Part shown: piece after piece, positions 53,737 to 63,383 of the stretch | Layout: the number at the start of each line of letters is the position of its first letter | Numbering within the stretch: position 1 is the first letter of the stretch | The notes under the pieces: model-generated | What the model was told of the DNA's origin: nothing | Databases searched by the model: none | What the model saw: only the letters and a program-made list of their open reading frames with translations | Assembly (NCBI GenBank): GCA_049601975.1 | Contig: JBMYRC010000002.1 | Span: 1 to 64,000, forward strand | Origin: UBA6544 sp049601975 | GTDB lineage: Bacteria > Pseudomonadota > Alphaproteobacteria > UBA8366 | Length of the DNA: 64,000 bases | Direction of reading: 5' to 3' | Position numbers and translations under genes: made by a program

Positions 53737-55071
53737 CTAGCGTTTGTCGAGCGGAACGAACTCCCGATCAAACTCTCCAGTATATAATTGGCGAGGCCGG
53801 CCGATTTTTTGGCTCGGGTCTTCGACCATTTCTTTCCATTGCGCGATCCAGCCAACCGTCCGCGCTAAAGCGAACAGCACTGTGAACATGGATTCCGGGA
53901 AGCCCATCGCTTTCAAGATAATTCCCGAATAGAAATCCACATTCGGGAACAATTTCCGCTGTACGAAGTAATCGTCTTCCAGCGCAATCTTCTCAAGCTC
54001 CATGGCCATTTTCAACAATGGCTCGTCCCGGATACCAAGGGCATCCAGGACCTTGTGAGCGTGCTCTTGGAGGACTTTTGCGCGCGGGTCGTAATTCTTG
54101 TAAACTCGGTGTCCAAAGCCCATGAGGCGGAAGTTATCGTTCGGGTCTTTGGCTTTAGCGAGGTATTCCGGAATCCGGTCGGCAGAACCGACTTCACCGA
54201 GCATGTTGAGGACAGCTTCGTTGGCGCCGCCGTGGGACGGTCCCCAAAGCGAGGAAATGCCAGCCGCGATGCAGGCAAACGGGTTTGCGCCGGACGATCC
54301 CGCCAGGCGGACTGTCGATGTGGACGCATTTTGCTCGTGATCGGCATGAAGGATGAAGATCTTATCCATCGCCGCAGCGAGAACTGAATTAACTTCATAA
54401 TCCTCGCACGGCACCGAAAACATCATCTGCAGGAAGTTCTCTGCATAGCCCATATCATTGCGGGGGTACATGAACGGTTGCCCGATCGAATATTTATAAG
54501 CCCATGCCGCAATGGTCGGCATTTTAGCTACCAAGCGGTGCGAGGCGATCATCCGCTGTTCCGGATCGTTGATATCCGTCGAATCATGATAGAAAGCGGA
54601 GAGGGCGCCCACGACACCGACCATGATGGCCATTGGGTGCGCATCGCGTCGGAAACCACGATACAGATTATTCAGTTGTTCATGCAGCATCGAGTGATAA
54701 GTGATGGTGGATTCGAACTCATGCTTATCCTTTGCGTTCGGCAGTTCGCCGTTCAACAGCAAATAGCAGACTTCCATGAAGTCACTGTGCTCGCACAGAT
54801 CCTCGATCCGGTAGCCACGATGCATAAGAATGCCCGCTTCGCCGTCGATGTAAGTGATCTTGGACTCGCATGAGCCCGTTGACGTGAAGCCCGGGTCGTA
54901 TGTAAACATTCCCGTATCACGATAGAACGGTCGAACGTCGACTACCTTGGGGCCGATAGAGCCGCTCATGACCGGCATGTCATATGTCTTACCGGTGCTA
55001 TGATCTGTCATCGTTACGTATTCGTTAGAGGCGCCATCCTTGGCTTGTTTGGCATCCGTGCTCATACCCAC
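53737..55071 (-). CDS. gltA: Citrate synthase
   Basis: This is the entry enzyme of the TCA cycle, of the type II (hexameric, Gram-negative) class. The sequence has the N-terminal beta-domain (YDPGFTSTGSCESKITYIDG), HRGYRIEDL, the catalytic His in FILHADHEQNAST, GPSHGGANEAVL and GFGHRVYKNYDPRA with the second His and Arg, and FDREFVPLDKR at the end. It has 444 aa. GGAAGGAG precedes the ATG on the minus strand. It is downstream of gltX on the same strand with a 112-nt AT-rich gap that probably holds its own promoter. Confidence 0.97.
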   Translation of the reverse strand: MGMSTDAKQAKDGASNEYVTMTDHSTGKTYDMPVMSGSIGPKVVDVRPFYRDTGMFTYDPGFTSTGSCESKITYIDGEAGILMHRGYRIEDLCEHSDFMEVCYLLLNGELPNAKDKHEFESTITYHSMLHEQLNNLYRGFRRDAHPMAIMVGVVGALSAFYHDSTDINDPEQRMIASHRLVAKMPTIAAWAYKYSIGQPFMYPRNDMGYAENFLQMMFSVPCEDYEVNSVLAAAMDKIFILHADHEQNASTSTVRLAGSSGANPFACIAAGISSLWGPSHGGANEAVLNMLGEVGSADRIPEYLAKAKDPNDNFRLMGFGHRVYKNYDPRAKVLQEHAHKVLDALGIRDEPLLKMAMELEKIALEDDYFVQRKLFPNVDFYSGIILKAMGFPESMFTVLFALARTVGWIAQWKEMVEDPSQKIGRPRQLYTGEFDREFVPLDKR

Positions 55072-55183
55072 TCCTTCCGTATAAGTAGTTATTATCGAAA
55101 CGATTTTGCCTTTTCGGCTTATAAGATTTCCGCTTCGAGTTTGTATTTTACTATACTATTTATGTCGAACTTCGGCAAAGTCC

Positions 55184-56599
55184 TCACTCAGATTCAAAAT
55201 CTAGTAAGCTCGTAACTCGCGAGACTGATTCGTCCCGACCCAGTATCACCATTACGTCGAATATTCCTGGCGAGGCGGTCGATCCCGTTAACGCGACTCG
55301 CAGCGGCTGGGCCAATTTTCCGAAGCCCAGTTCGAGTTCTTCCGCCCGCCTCCGAAGGCCTGCATCCAAACTTTCTTCCGTCCAATCCGAGATCGTACGG
55401 AGGGTTTCAATGATAGAGCCGAGCACCTCAGTGCCGCCATTTTTCAGTATTTTATCCGCTTTAGATTCGGTCAGTGGAAACGTCGGTGCGACCACCAGAA
55501 ACAACGCCGACGCGCTCAAGTCGACTAAAGTTTTCGCGCGTTGAACGATATGCGGGACCGCTGCTTCAATTCGTTTCTCTCCAGTTGCATCAACGCCCAC
55601 ACTTTGAGAGGCGTTGAGGCGTTCGACGATCGCGGAGGTTATCTGCTTAGCGTCAGTCTCGCGGAGGTAGTGCGCGTTCAGGTTTTCTAATTTGGCGAGA
55701 TCAAACCGTGAAGGAGAGCGGCCAACGTTTTCCAAATCAAACCATTCAATCGCTTGCGCTGTATCAACGACTTCGTCGTCACCGTGAGACCAACCGAGCC
55801 GCAATAGATAATTCCGCAACGCTTCCGGTAAAAAGCCAACATCTCGATATTCTTGAACCGACGTGGCGCCATGTCGCTTCGATAGCTTTTGACCGTCCGC
55901 ACCGTGTATGAGTGGAATATGTGCGTATTTCGGATGCGCCCATCCAGCCGCCTGGTATAGGTGATACTGCCGGAACGCGTTGTTTAAATGATCGTCGCCC
56001 CGAATGATGTGGGTGACGCCGGCGTCATAATCGTCGACAACAACGGATAGCATATAAGTGGGTGAGCCGTCCGCACGAAGCAGAATGAAATCGTCGAGCT
56101 GCTCATGCGCGATCGTTACATCGCCTTGGACCAGATCATGGATCGTTGTCTCGCCATCAATCGGCATTTTGATGCGCACGACCCCGGGAACGCCCTCCGG
56201 GGCTTTTTCTTCAGACTTGTCGCGCCATCGACGATCATAGAAAACGCGTTTCCCCTCGGCCTTTGCGGCCACTCGCATTTCATTGAGCTCTTCCGGCGTG
56301 CAATAGCACTTATAAGCCATTCCCGATGAAAGGAGTTCTTCGGCGACTTGCGCGTGTCGATTCAGGCTTTGAGATTGGAAAGTCGCGTCTTCGTCCCAAT
56401 TGAGACCTAGCCAGGTCAGTCCATCAAAGATTGATCTGACGGCTTCCTTTGTGGAGCGCTTTTTATCGGTATCTTCGACCCGAAGGATAAAACGTCCGTT
56501 GTGATGACGCGCGTACAACCAGTTGAATAATGCAGTCCTCGCACTTCCAATATGTAGCGAGCCAGTAGGAGAGGGCGGAAATCGGGTTACGACGGTCAT
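55184..56599 (-). CDS. gltX: Glutamate--tRNA ligase
   Basis: This class I synthetase charges tRNA-Glu. The HIGH-type motif is PSPTGSLHIGSARTALFN and the KMSKS-type motif KLSKRHGATSVQEY; the zinc-like Cys pair region YKCYCTPEEL and the C-terminal anticodon-binding helices follow. It has 471 aa. Many alphaproteobacteria carry two GluRS paralogues, so the exact tRNA specificity is not certain. It is divergent from the comEC pseudogene, 173 bp apart. Confidence 0.95.
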   Translation of the reverse strand: MTVVTRFPPSPTGSLHIGSARTALFNWLYARHHNGRFILRVEDTDKKRSTKEAVRSIFDGLTWLGLNWDEDATFQSQSLNRHAQVAEELLSSGMAYKCYCTPEELNEMRVAAKAEGKRVFYDRRWRDKSEEKAPEGVPGVVRIKMPIDGETTIHDLVQGDVTIAHEQLDDFILLRADGSPTYMLSVVVDDYDAGVTHIIRGDDHLNNAFRQYHLYQAAGWAHPKYAHIPLIHGADGQKLSKRHGATSVQEYRDVGFLPEALRNYLLRLGWSHGDDEVVDTAQAIEWFDLENVGRSPSRFDLAKLENLNAHYLRETDAKQITSAIVERLNASQSVGVDATGEKRIEAAVPHIVQRAKTLVDLSASALFLVVAPTFPLTESKADKILKNGGTEVLGSIIETLRTISDWTEESLDAGLRRRAEELELGFGKLAQPLRVALTGSTASPGIFDVMVILGRDESVSRVTSLLDFESE

Positions 56600-56772
56600 T
56601 TAAAACGGTATGCTCCCAGCGAATCTGGTGCGCGACTTAGCATAGTGAAACCCCAAATGCTAATCGAGTTGTGGCTTTATTTGCAGTGCAGAGCCTATGT
56701 TCACTATTCGTCCTGGGTTCCCTAAATGAGTGTATAGGGTAGATTTAGTAGCCTAATAAGAATATTGGGCAT

Positions 56773-58854
56773 ATGAGCTTTCTATCGCGAATAGCAATGT
56801 TGCTGGATGCCGAGCGGAACCGTTGGATTCTGTGGGCGCCCGTATTCTTCGGCGCCGGGGGCGCAGCCTATTATTTGCTCAACATTGAACCGGGGGATTG
56901 GTTGGTCCGATTTGCACATTTAATGCCCTGAGTGTTGCAATCTACTGCCGTCATATCAAAGCGGTAACCTTTGCGATGTTGCATGCGCTTTGTTCTCGGC
57001 CGGTTTTTCGAACGTCAAATTTCGGAGTGATAGGATTAAAGCGCCGATTCTATCAGAACCTCTGGGACCAGGAATTCCCAGCGGCCGCATTTTACGAATT
57101 GAAGCGTTCCCAAAACGCCCTCCAGTGTTGCTGGATCAATTGACTTGGAGCGGGAGACATTCTCCGTCACGTCTACCTGAACGCGTTTCGTCCGCCTCTA
57201 TCACGATATAGATCAACCGATAGGAACACGCGTTGAAGGACGGGTGCGGCTAATGCCGCTACCGGGCCCCGTGTCACTGGGTGCCTATGGTTTTCGCCGA
57301 AATTCTTGGTTCGAACGCATTGGCGCGACGGGCTATTCGGTTGGACGGTATACACCTAACCAGGGGCAAGTTGAGGTTTCGGTTGCGTTATCGATACGCA
57401 TCGATCGTTTTAGAGCTCGGCTAGCGTCTCATTTGGAGACGAATTTAGCAGCGCCTGAAAGGACACTCGTCATTGCATTGATCACAGGTGATAAAAGCCG
57501 AATTCCACGAACCACAACAGAGGCAATGCGTGACTCCGGTTTAGCCCATCTATTAGCGATTGCCGGCCTCCATGTGGGTCTAGTGGCGACACTCATTTTC
57601 GTACTCGTTCGCTTCACTTTAGCTGCGATTGAGTCACTCGCATTACGAACGGATATCAAGAAATGGGCGGCGTCCGCGGCCCTATGTGCGAGTTTCATTT
57701 ACTTGTTGATATCCGGAGCGACTCTTCCCACTCAACGTGCCTTTGTGACGGGGGCAATGGCTGTATGTGCCGTACTGCTTGGTAGAGAGGCAATTTCCTC
57801 CGCGTCGTGGCCATGGCGGCATTAGTAATCTTGATAATACGGCCTGAAAGTTTGTTGTGCGCTAGTTTTCAAATGTCCTTCACCGCAGTAACGGCGCTGG
57901 TCGCATTTTATGAAATGGCATCGCCCCATATCAGTCGATTAATGAGGCCACCAATTCGGCTTCACCAGCGTATTCTGCTGTATTTTTTAACGCTCATCGC
58001 AACAACCGTTGTCGCCGGTATCGCGACCGGATTGATTGCTTATTTTCATTTCGGGCGCATTACCAATTGGGGCCTTATCACCAATTTTATTGCCGTTCCG
58101 GTCACCGCATTATGGATAATACCAATGGGTGTGCTGGGTACTATTTTGATTCCGTTCGGTTTGGAATATTGGCCATTTTATTTCATGGCGACCGGCGTCT
58201 TTATTATAACAACGGTGGTTGGCGAAGTGGCAAGTTGGCCTGGCGCCGTAACAGTACACTCCAAATTACCGATGTCCGCGTTCCTAATTTTAATGATGGG
58301 TGGTCTCTGGCTCTGTCTGATGCGTGGTAAATGACGCTGGTCGGGAATTGCACTTATTCTTGGTGGGTTGCTTGCTATCACGCTGACACGGCGGCCGGAT
58401 ATACTAATTAACGATACTGGAAAGCTATTTGCCGTGAGGCTTTCCGACAAACGGCTTGGACTATCGCATACGAGCAGGAATAAATTTGCCGCGAGTAAAT
58501 GGCTTCAGGAAGATAGACAGCGAAACCTGGTCCACTGGTCGCAAAACTTCGGAGATAAGCCATCTGTCCGCTGCGACGGTCTCGGTTGTTTGTATGAAAT
58601 GATCGACACAAAATTGCCTTTGTGCGCCATCCCAGTGCGTTGTCGGAGGGTTGTCGGACGACAGAATTAGTCGTCGCTTATTCTTGGGGCCGAAGAATTT
58701 GCCCAAACGCAGACACACCGACGACTACCTTTCGCGACTTGCGAAAAATGGCGCATATGTGGTCTACTTAAAGCGAGATGGTCTCAAATTGTTGGCTGCA
58801 AACGACTTGCGGGGCGCTCGCCCTTGGTCTACGCGTCCTGGGCCTTTGCATTAG
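56773..58854 (+). pseudogene. comEC: ComEC/Rec2 DNA-uptake channel pseudogene
   Basis: Reading from ATG 56773 (MSFLSRIAML), homology to ComEC runs through several frames. It comprises DUF4131-like pieces (~56990-57210), then LMPLPGPVSLGAYGF and WFERIGATGYSVGRY (57250-57350), the competence domain with LLAIAGLHVGLVATL (57550) and GATLPTQRAFVTGAMA, a frameshift near 57820, then ILIIRPESLLCASFQMSF to a TAA at 58334. C-terminal pieces RPDILINDTGKLFAVRL, RCDGLGCLYEM and LLAANDLRGARPWS end at 58854. Four or more disruptions are needed, so the product cannot be made. The position gltX-comEC-lexA is the ancestral one, and the stop meets that of lexA. Confidence 0.88.
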
Positions 58855-59555
58855 TACTTGCGGAGCAAACCAACAAGCCGACCTTGCACTCGCACTCGAT
58901 CGGGTCCAAAGATTCTTGTCTCATAGTCCTTGTTTGCCGGCTCCAGCGCAATCAACGCACCTTTGCGCCGCAACCTTTTTAGTGTGACTTCCTCGCGGTC
59001 GACCAGTGCGACGACAATGGCGCCGTTTACCGCATCCACACAACGTTGAATGATCACATGATCGCCGTCGTGAATTCCCGCCTCGATCATCGAGTCTCCT
59101 TCAACTTCCAGAGCGTAGTGCTCCCCGGTTCCGACAAGATCGGGTGGTATCTCGATTGTATTGGATTCGTCCCGCAGCGCTTCAATCGGTGTACCGGCGG
59201 CGATACGCCCATAAAGCGGGAGGTTTATTACGCCGATATGGGCTACCGGTGGCAGAGGGGTAGGTTCAGTGTATTGTTTTTCGCTCACGTCAACCAAACG
59301 CGGTGCGAAACTGGGCCTCGAGCGTTCGACCGGCTCGATATTGTCTGGAAGCCGCAAAATCTCAAGGGCACGGGCTCGATGCGGCAGGCGGCGCAAAAAC
59401 CCGCGCTCTTCCAATCCGGTAATCAATCTATGGATGCCTGATTTTGATTTTAACTGCAAAGCATCCTTCATTTCGTCGAATGAGGGGGACACGCCCTGAT
59501 TTTGCATTCTTTCGTGGATAAACATGAGTAATTGATGTTGTTTACGCGTCAGCAT
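58851..59555 (-). CDS. lexA: SOS repressor LexA
   Basis: LexA represses DNA-damage genes until RecA-stimulated self-cleavage. The N-terminal winged helix runs ~1-65 (MLTRKQHQLLMFIHERM, SKSGIHRLITGLEERGF); the cleavage site is Ala120-Gly121 in GRIAAGTPIEA. The S24 catalytic dyad is Ser155 (EGDSMIEAG) and Lys193 (VTLKRL). The 234 aa are typical of alphaproteobacteria, with a longer linker than in E. coli. A LexA box lies ~80 bp upstream. It is the last gene of the minus-strand run from trpD. Confidence 0.97.
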   Translation of the reverse strand: MLTRKQHQLLMFIHERMQNQGVSPSFDEMKDALQLKSKSGIHRLITGLEERGFLRRLPHRARALEILRLPDNIEPVERSRPSFAPRLVDVSEKQYTEPTPLPPVAHIGVINLPLYGRIAAGTPIEALRDESNTIEIPPDLVGTGEHYALEVEGDSMIEAGIHDGDHVIIQRCVDAVNGAIVVALVDREEVTLKRLRRKGALIALEPANKDYETRIFGPDRVRVQGRLVGLLRKY

Positions 59556-59631
59556 TTGTTTTCCTTGCCGAAGATGTGGCCTGTCATTCAGTTCGCACTT
59601 GCTGTGTGAACAAAACGTAAACTTAAGGTTT

Positions 59632-59646
59632 GTTCTAGTTTAGTTC
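59632..59646 (-). promoter_or_regulatory. LexA operator upstream of lexA
   Basis: GTTC-N7-GTTC (spacer TAGTTTA) is an exact match to the alphaproteobacterial SOS box, placed in the 114-bp gap between moeA and lexA. It implies negative autoregulation and a promoter for lexA of its own. A second imperfect GTTC...GAAC pair lies at 59591-59611. Confidence 0.75.
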
Positions 59647-59669
59647 TTTGCACGCGTCAACGAAGAAAT

Positions 59670-60884
59670 TTAGGTGCGGAAAACGCCACTCGGCATTTTG
59701 AGCACTTCGACGCGTTCTCCAGCTGAGAGTGCAGGTGCATGAGGCGGCCTGACGATCAATCCGTCAGCATGGGTCAATGTGGCCATCATGGAGCTATCTT
59801 GGCGGTGGAATGAGCGTACCAAAGTGTCGCCACTATCGTCCGTCTCAAATGTTGCTCGCAGATAATCCTGACGCCTGTCATTCGTCGGTAAATTATCAGC
59901 AATCTTGAGAGAGAGAGTATCGCGGTCAGCCTCGATAGAGCCTTGCATGCGAGCGATGGCAGGGCGCAAGAATATCATGGCGCAGACGAGACTAGAGACA
60001 GGATTGCCGGGAAGTCCAAGGACAGGAATACCGCGGATATCTCCGAACATCAGCGGTTTCCCCGGACGCATCGCAATACGCCAGAAATTAACCTCCATAC
60101 CGCCTTCACTGAGGACGTCCTGAACCAGATCGTGATCGCCGACCGAAGCGCCCCCGGTTGTCACCAACATGTCATTGCCAACGATGCCAGATGCCATCTG
60201 GCGTAGACCTTCACGGTCGTCGGGTGCAATACCTAAGAGGACCGGCTCGGCTCCCATGGCGCGCACGAAGGCTGCCAAGGCTATCGCATTCGAACTGACA
60301 ATCTGATTGGGACCAATTTCCTGACCTGGCATGACGATCTCGTCACCGGTCGCGAGAATGGCGACACGTGGTTTGCGGTAAGTCATCAACCACGGAACAT
60401 TCATGGCGGCCGCGAGTCCGACATGGCGGGCCGTCATCCGTGTTCCTGTGGGTATGAGAACGTCTCCTTCTGCAAAATCCAAACCCGCAGGCCTAACAAA
60501 GGTACCTGCAGTGGCACCTTCGTTGATACGAACGCTGTCATCGGTTTGGGCGGTATTTTCCTGGATGACAATAGCGTCGGCGCCAGCCGGGACGGGCGCG
60601 CCAGTATAGATTCGGACCGTTTCACCTTCCCGGACTATCGCGTCGTAGGAACCTCCCGCCGGCGCATACCCCACCACTTTCAGGTCGGTCGGCACAATCT
60701 GGACATCCGCGGCCCGCACCGCGTACCCATCCATGGCGGAGACTGCCATTGGCGGCTGAGTGCGCCGGGATTTGACGTCTTCGCCTACGACCCGCCCGAA
60801 ACTATCCGTGATCACGACCTGTTCGAGGGGCATCGGTTTCAACGCCGTCAGTATGCGTTCTTCCGCTTCGGCGACAGATATCAT
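59670..60884 (-). CDS. moeA: Molybdopterin molybdotransferase MoeA
   Basis: MoeA inserts molybdate into adenylylated molybdopterin. Seen are QPPMAVSAMDGYAVRAADV at the N-terminus, VRIYTGAPVPAGADAIVIQE, the MoCF-like catalytic region TTGGASVGDHDLVQ, and GLPGNPVSSLVCAMIFL. It has 404 aa. It lies 12 nt after moaC on the same strand. Presence of moeA and moaC implies the cell makes at least one molybdoenzyme, none of which is in this window. Confidence 0.95.
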   Translation of the reverse strand: MISVAEAEERILTALKPMPLEQVVITDSFGRVVGEDVKSRRTQPPMAVSAMDGYAVRAADVQIVPTDLKVVGYAPAGGSYDAIVREGETVRIYTGAPVPAGADAIVIQENTAQTDDSVRINEGATAGTFVRPAGLDFAEGDVLIPTGTRMTARHVGLAAAMNVPWLMTYRKPRVAILATGDEIVMPGQEIGPNQIVSSNAIALAAFVRAMGAEPVLLGIAPDDREGLRQMASGIVGNDMLVTTGGASVGDHDLVQDVLSEGGMEVNFWRIAMRPGKPLMFGDIRGIPVLGLPGNPVSSLVCAMIFLRPAIARMQGSIEADRDTLSLKIADNLPTNDRRQDYLRATFETDDSGDTLVRSFHRQDSSMMATLTHADGLIVRPPHAPALSAGERVEVLKMPSGVFRT

Positions 60885-60896
60885 GAAAAAATTGCC

Positions 60897-61373
60897 TTAG
60901 GTGGCATCAAATGTACCCGACATGCCGCCGGATTTGTGGAGGAGGCGGATATCGGCGATCTGCATACCGCGATCTATCGCTTTACACATATCGTAAATCG
61001 TCAATGCGGCGACCGAGACTGCGGTCAACGCTTCCATCTCAACACCGGTCTTACCGGTGATCTTACAGGTCGCGGTGATATCAACGGCATTTCGATTCGT
61101 GTCGACGGTCAATTCGACTTTTGACGAGGTGAGGGCAAGGGGATGGCATAATGGAATGAGGTCGGACGTTCGCTTTGCGCCCATTATGCCTGCCAATTGT
61201 GCGATGGAGAGAACATCACCCTTTTTGATTTTCGCGCCGGTAATGGCGCGGAGAGTCTCGGGCTGCATCAATACCGAGCCCGTGGCCGAAGCGACCCGTT
61301 CCGTCTCGTCTTTGTCGGTTACATCTACCATAACCGCGTTACCTTGCGCGTCTATATGTGTGAGGTTGCTCAT
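60897..61373 (-). CDS. moaC: Cyclic pyranopterin monophosphate synthase MoaC
   Basis: MoaC converts the MoaA product to cPMP in molybdopterin synthesis. Signatures are MVDVTDKDETERVA, SDLIPLCHPLALTSSKVEL with its active-site His, and GVEMEALTAVSVAALTIYDM. ATG 61373 overlaps the trpC stop by one base and gives 158 aa; the longer open frame upstream is trpC sequence. Confidence 0.95.
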   Translation of the reverse strand: MSNLTHIDAQGNAVMVDVTDKDETERVASATGSVLMQPETLRAITGAKIKKGDVLSIAQLAGIMGAKRTSDLIPLCHPLALTSSKVELTVDTNRNAVDITATCKITGKTGVEMEALTAVSVAALTIYDMCKAIDRGMQIADIRLLHKSGGMSGTFDAT

Positions 61374-62170
61374 TAGGCTTCGCCTGTTAGCAAGACGCGG
61401 GTGGCCATCGTAACATCCGCCTGACGCATTAAGGATTCGCCCACCAGAACGCAATGAGCGCCGACGGCAGCCATGCGGTCGAGATCCTGGCGTGAGTTTA
61501 ACCCGCTTTCTGCGACCAGAATTCGGTCTTTCGGTGCCAATTTCGCTAGTTCTTCTGATGTTGTAATATCAACCTCTAACGTCTTGAGATTACGATTGTT
61601 TATGCCGATCATGCGGGAGTTGATGCCGCTGGCGCGCTCAAGTTCCTCGGCGTTGTGAACTTCAATCAACACGTCCATCCCAAGATCAGTTGCGAGCCCG
61701 GCGAGTTCGTACGCGACTCTGTCTTCTAGTGCTGCCATGATTAACAAAATACAGTCCGCGCCGATCGCACGAGCCTCGAACACTTGATAAGGATCAAGCA
61801 TAAAATCCTTGCGAAGGACTGGAAGGCCGGTTGCCATGCGGGCGGCCGTCAGATAGCTGTCCTGTCCCTGGAAATAGTGGATATCGGTCAATACCGACAA
61901 ACACGTGGCGCCACCGTTCGCATAGGCTCTCGCAATGGCTGCGGGCGCGAAGTCTTCTCGGATCAGACCTTTGCTCGGTGAAGCTTTCTTTATTTCCCCA
62001 ATCAAGCCGGTTCCGCCCGCGGCGACCTTTGCAGCGAGACTATCCGCGAATCCGCGGATACTAGGCGCACTCGCGGCGCGCTTTTCAATTTCAGCGAGCG
62101 GGACTTCGTCTTGGCATCGTGCGACGTGCTCGCGTTTATCCGCGCAGATGCGGGCAAGTGTGTCGCTCAT
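61373..62170 (-). CDS. trpC: Indole-3-glycerol phosphate synthase
   Basis: This TIM-barrel enzyme of tryptophan synthesis carries LIGEIKKASPSKGLIRED with the catalytic Lys, VLRKDFMLDPYQVFEARAIGADCI, IGINNRNLKTLEVD and VAESGLNSRQDLDRM. The 265 aa are a monofunctional form without fused TrpF. It overlaps trpD by 4 nt and moaC by 1 nt. Confidence 0.96.
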   Translation of the reverse strand: MSDTLARICADKREHVARCQDEVPLAEIEKRAASAPSIRGFADSLAAKVAAGGTGLIGEIKKASPSKGLIREDFAPAAIARAYANGGATCLSVLTDIHYFQGQDSYLTAARMATGLPVLRKDFMLDPYQVFEARAIGADCILLIMAALEDRVAYELAGLATDLGMDVLIEVHNAEELERASGINSRMIGINNRNLKTLEVDITTSEELAKLAPKDRILVAESGLNSRQDLDRMAAVGAHCVLVGESLMRQADVTMATRVLLTGEA

Positions 62171-63195
62171 GAGCCGCTCGTGATGGCAGAGAGCTTCTCC
62201 AGAGCCGCCGCGGACTTACCGTCGTCGATGGCGGCTGCCGCGACCGAGACGCCGTCGCCGAGTTCCGGCGTTTTTCCCGCGATATAGAGGGCCGCCGCCG
62301 CACCAAACAGGGCGATATCCCGAAATGCGCCTTTCTTGCCGCCAAGCAGGTCCCTTATCGAAGCTGCGTTTTCCGCAGGAGTGCCGCCTTTCAAATCGTC
62401 GAGGGTTGCTAATGGCAAGCCCGCATCTTTTGGCGAAACCTCCTTCATCGTTACCTTTCCATCCGCCAATTCGGCGACGTAAGAAGAACCGGTTGTCGTC
62501 AATTCGTCCAACCCGTCGGCGCCGTGGACAACCCAAGCACGCTCCACGCCCAGATTGCCGAGCACCTGCGCCATGGGTTCGACCCAACGGCGGTCGAATG
62601 TCCCCACCAGCAAGCGCTTTACGGAAGCCGGATTGGCCAATGGGCCAAGGATATTGAAAATCGTACGCACGCCCATCTCAACTCGGGCCGGGCCGACATA
62701 GCGCATGGCGCTGTGATAGACGGGAGCCAACAAGAATCCAATCCCGGCTTCGCGAATGGCGCGTTCCACCGTGGCAATATCGGCTTCCAAATTGATTCCG
62801 AGCTCACTCAAAACATCGGCGGCGCCGGATTTGGACGAAGCCGCGCGATTGCCATGCTTTGCGACGGGAATTCCGCAGCCGGCAACAACGAGAGCAGTTG
62901 CCGTCGAAATATTTTGGGTTCCGATACCGTCACCTCCGGTGCCAACCACATCCATCGCGTCGGCGGGTGCTCGAACCGGTAGCATTTTTTCTCGCATGGT
63001 GCGGGCTGCGCCGGTAATTTCGTTAACGGTTTCGCCGCGGACCCGCAACGCCATTAGAAAGCCCGCGATTTGCGACGGTGTCGCTTCGCCCGACATGACA
63101 ATGTTGAACGCTTCAGCCGCCTGAGTTTCGTCCAGGCTTTGGCCCTCAGCGACGATGGCGATCAGTCTTTTGAAGTTTTTATCCGCGTCACTCAT
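62167..63195 (-). CDS. trpD: Anthranilate phosphoribosyltransferase
   Basis: TrpD transfers phosphoribose to anthranilate. Key elements are VVGTGGDGIGTQNISTATA (PRPP/anthranilate loop), KHGNRAASSKSGAADVLSELG and the two-Asp region VVHGADGLDELT. It has 342 aa. It heads the minus-strand run trpD-trpC-moaC-moeA-lexA. trpG and trpE, often directly upstream, are not here: the DNA upstream instead holds a divergent carboxylase gene. Confidence 0.96.
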   Translation of the reverse strand: MSDADKNFKRLIAIVAEGQSLDETQAAEAFNIVMSGEATPSQIAGFLMALRVRGETVNEITGAARTMREKMLPVRAPADAMDVVGTGGDGIGTQNISTATALVVAGCGIPVAKHGNRAASSKSGAADVLSELGINLEADIATVERAIREAGIGFLLAPVYHSAMRYVGPARVEMGVRTIFNILGPLANPASVKRLLVGTFDRRWVEPMAQVLGNLGVERAWVVHGADGLDELTTTGSSYVAELADGKVTMKEVSPKDAGLPLATLDDLKGGTPAENAASIRDLLGGKKGAFRDIALFGAAAALYIAGKTPELGDGVSVAAAAIDDGKSAAALEKLSAITSGS

Positions 63196-63383
63196 TCGAT
63201 TCTTCGAACCTTTCTTGTCCGACGCGATATTCAGGGTATTCGTAGGGACGGGTCAATACTGCGTCTTCGTTATTTTGCCGAGTCCTTCGGAGTTTGAGGT
63301 GAAAACATCTGGTTCCCCTATATCGCGGCGACTAAAGTCAGCCCGAGATTCTCCCGATTAACTGAAAGAATGGTCGCTTTACG

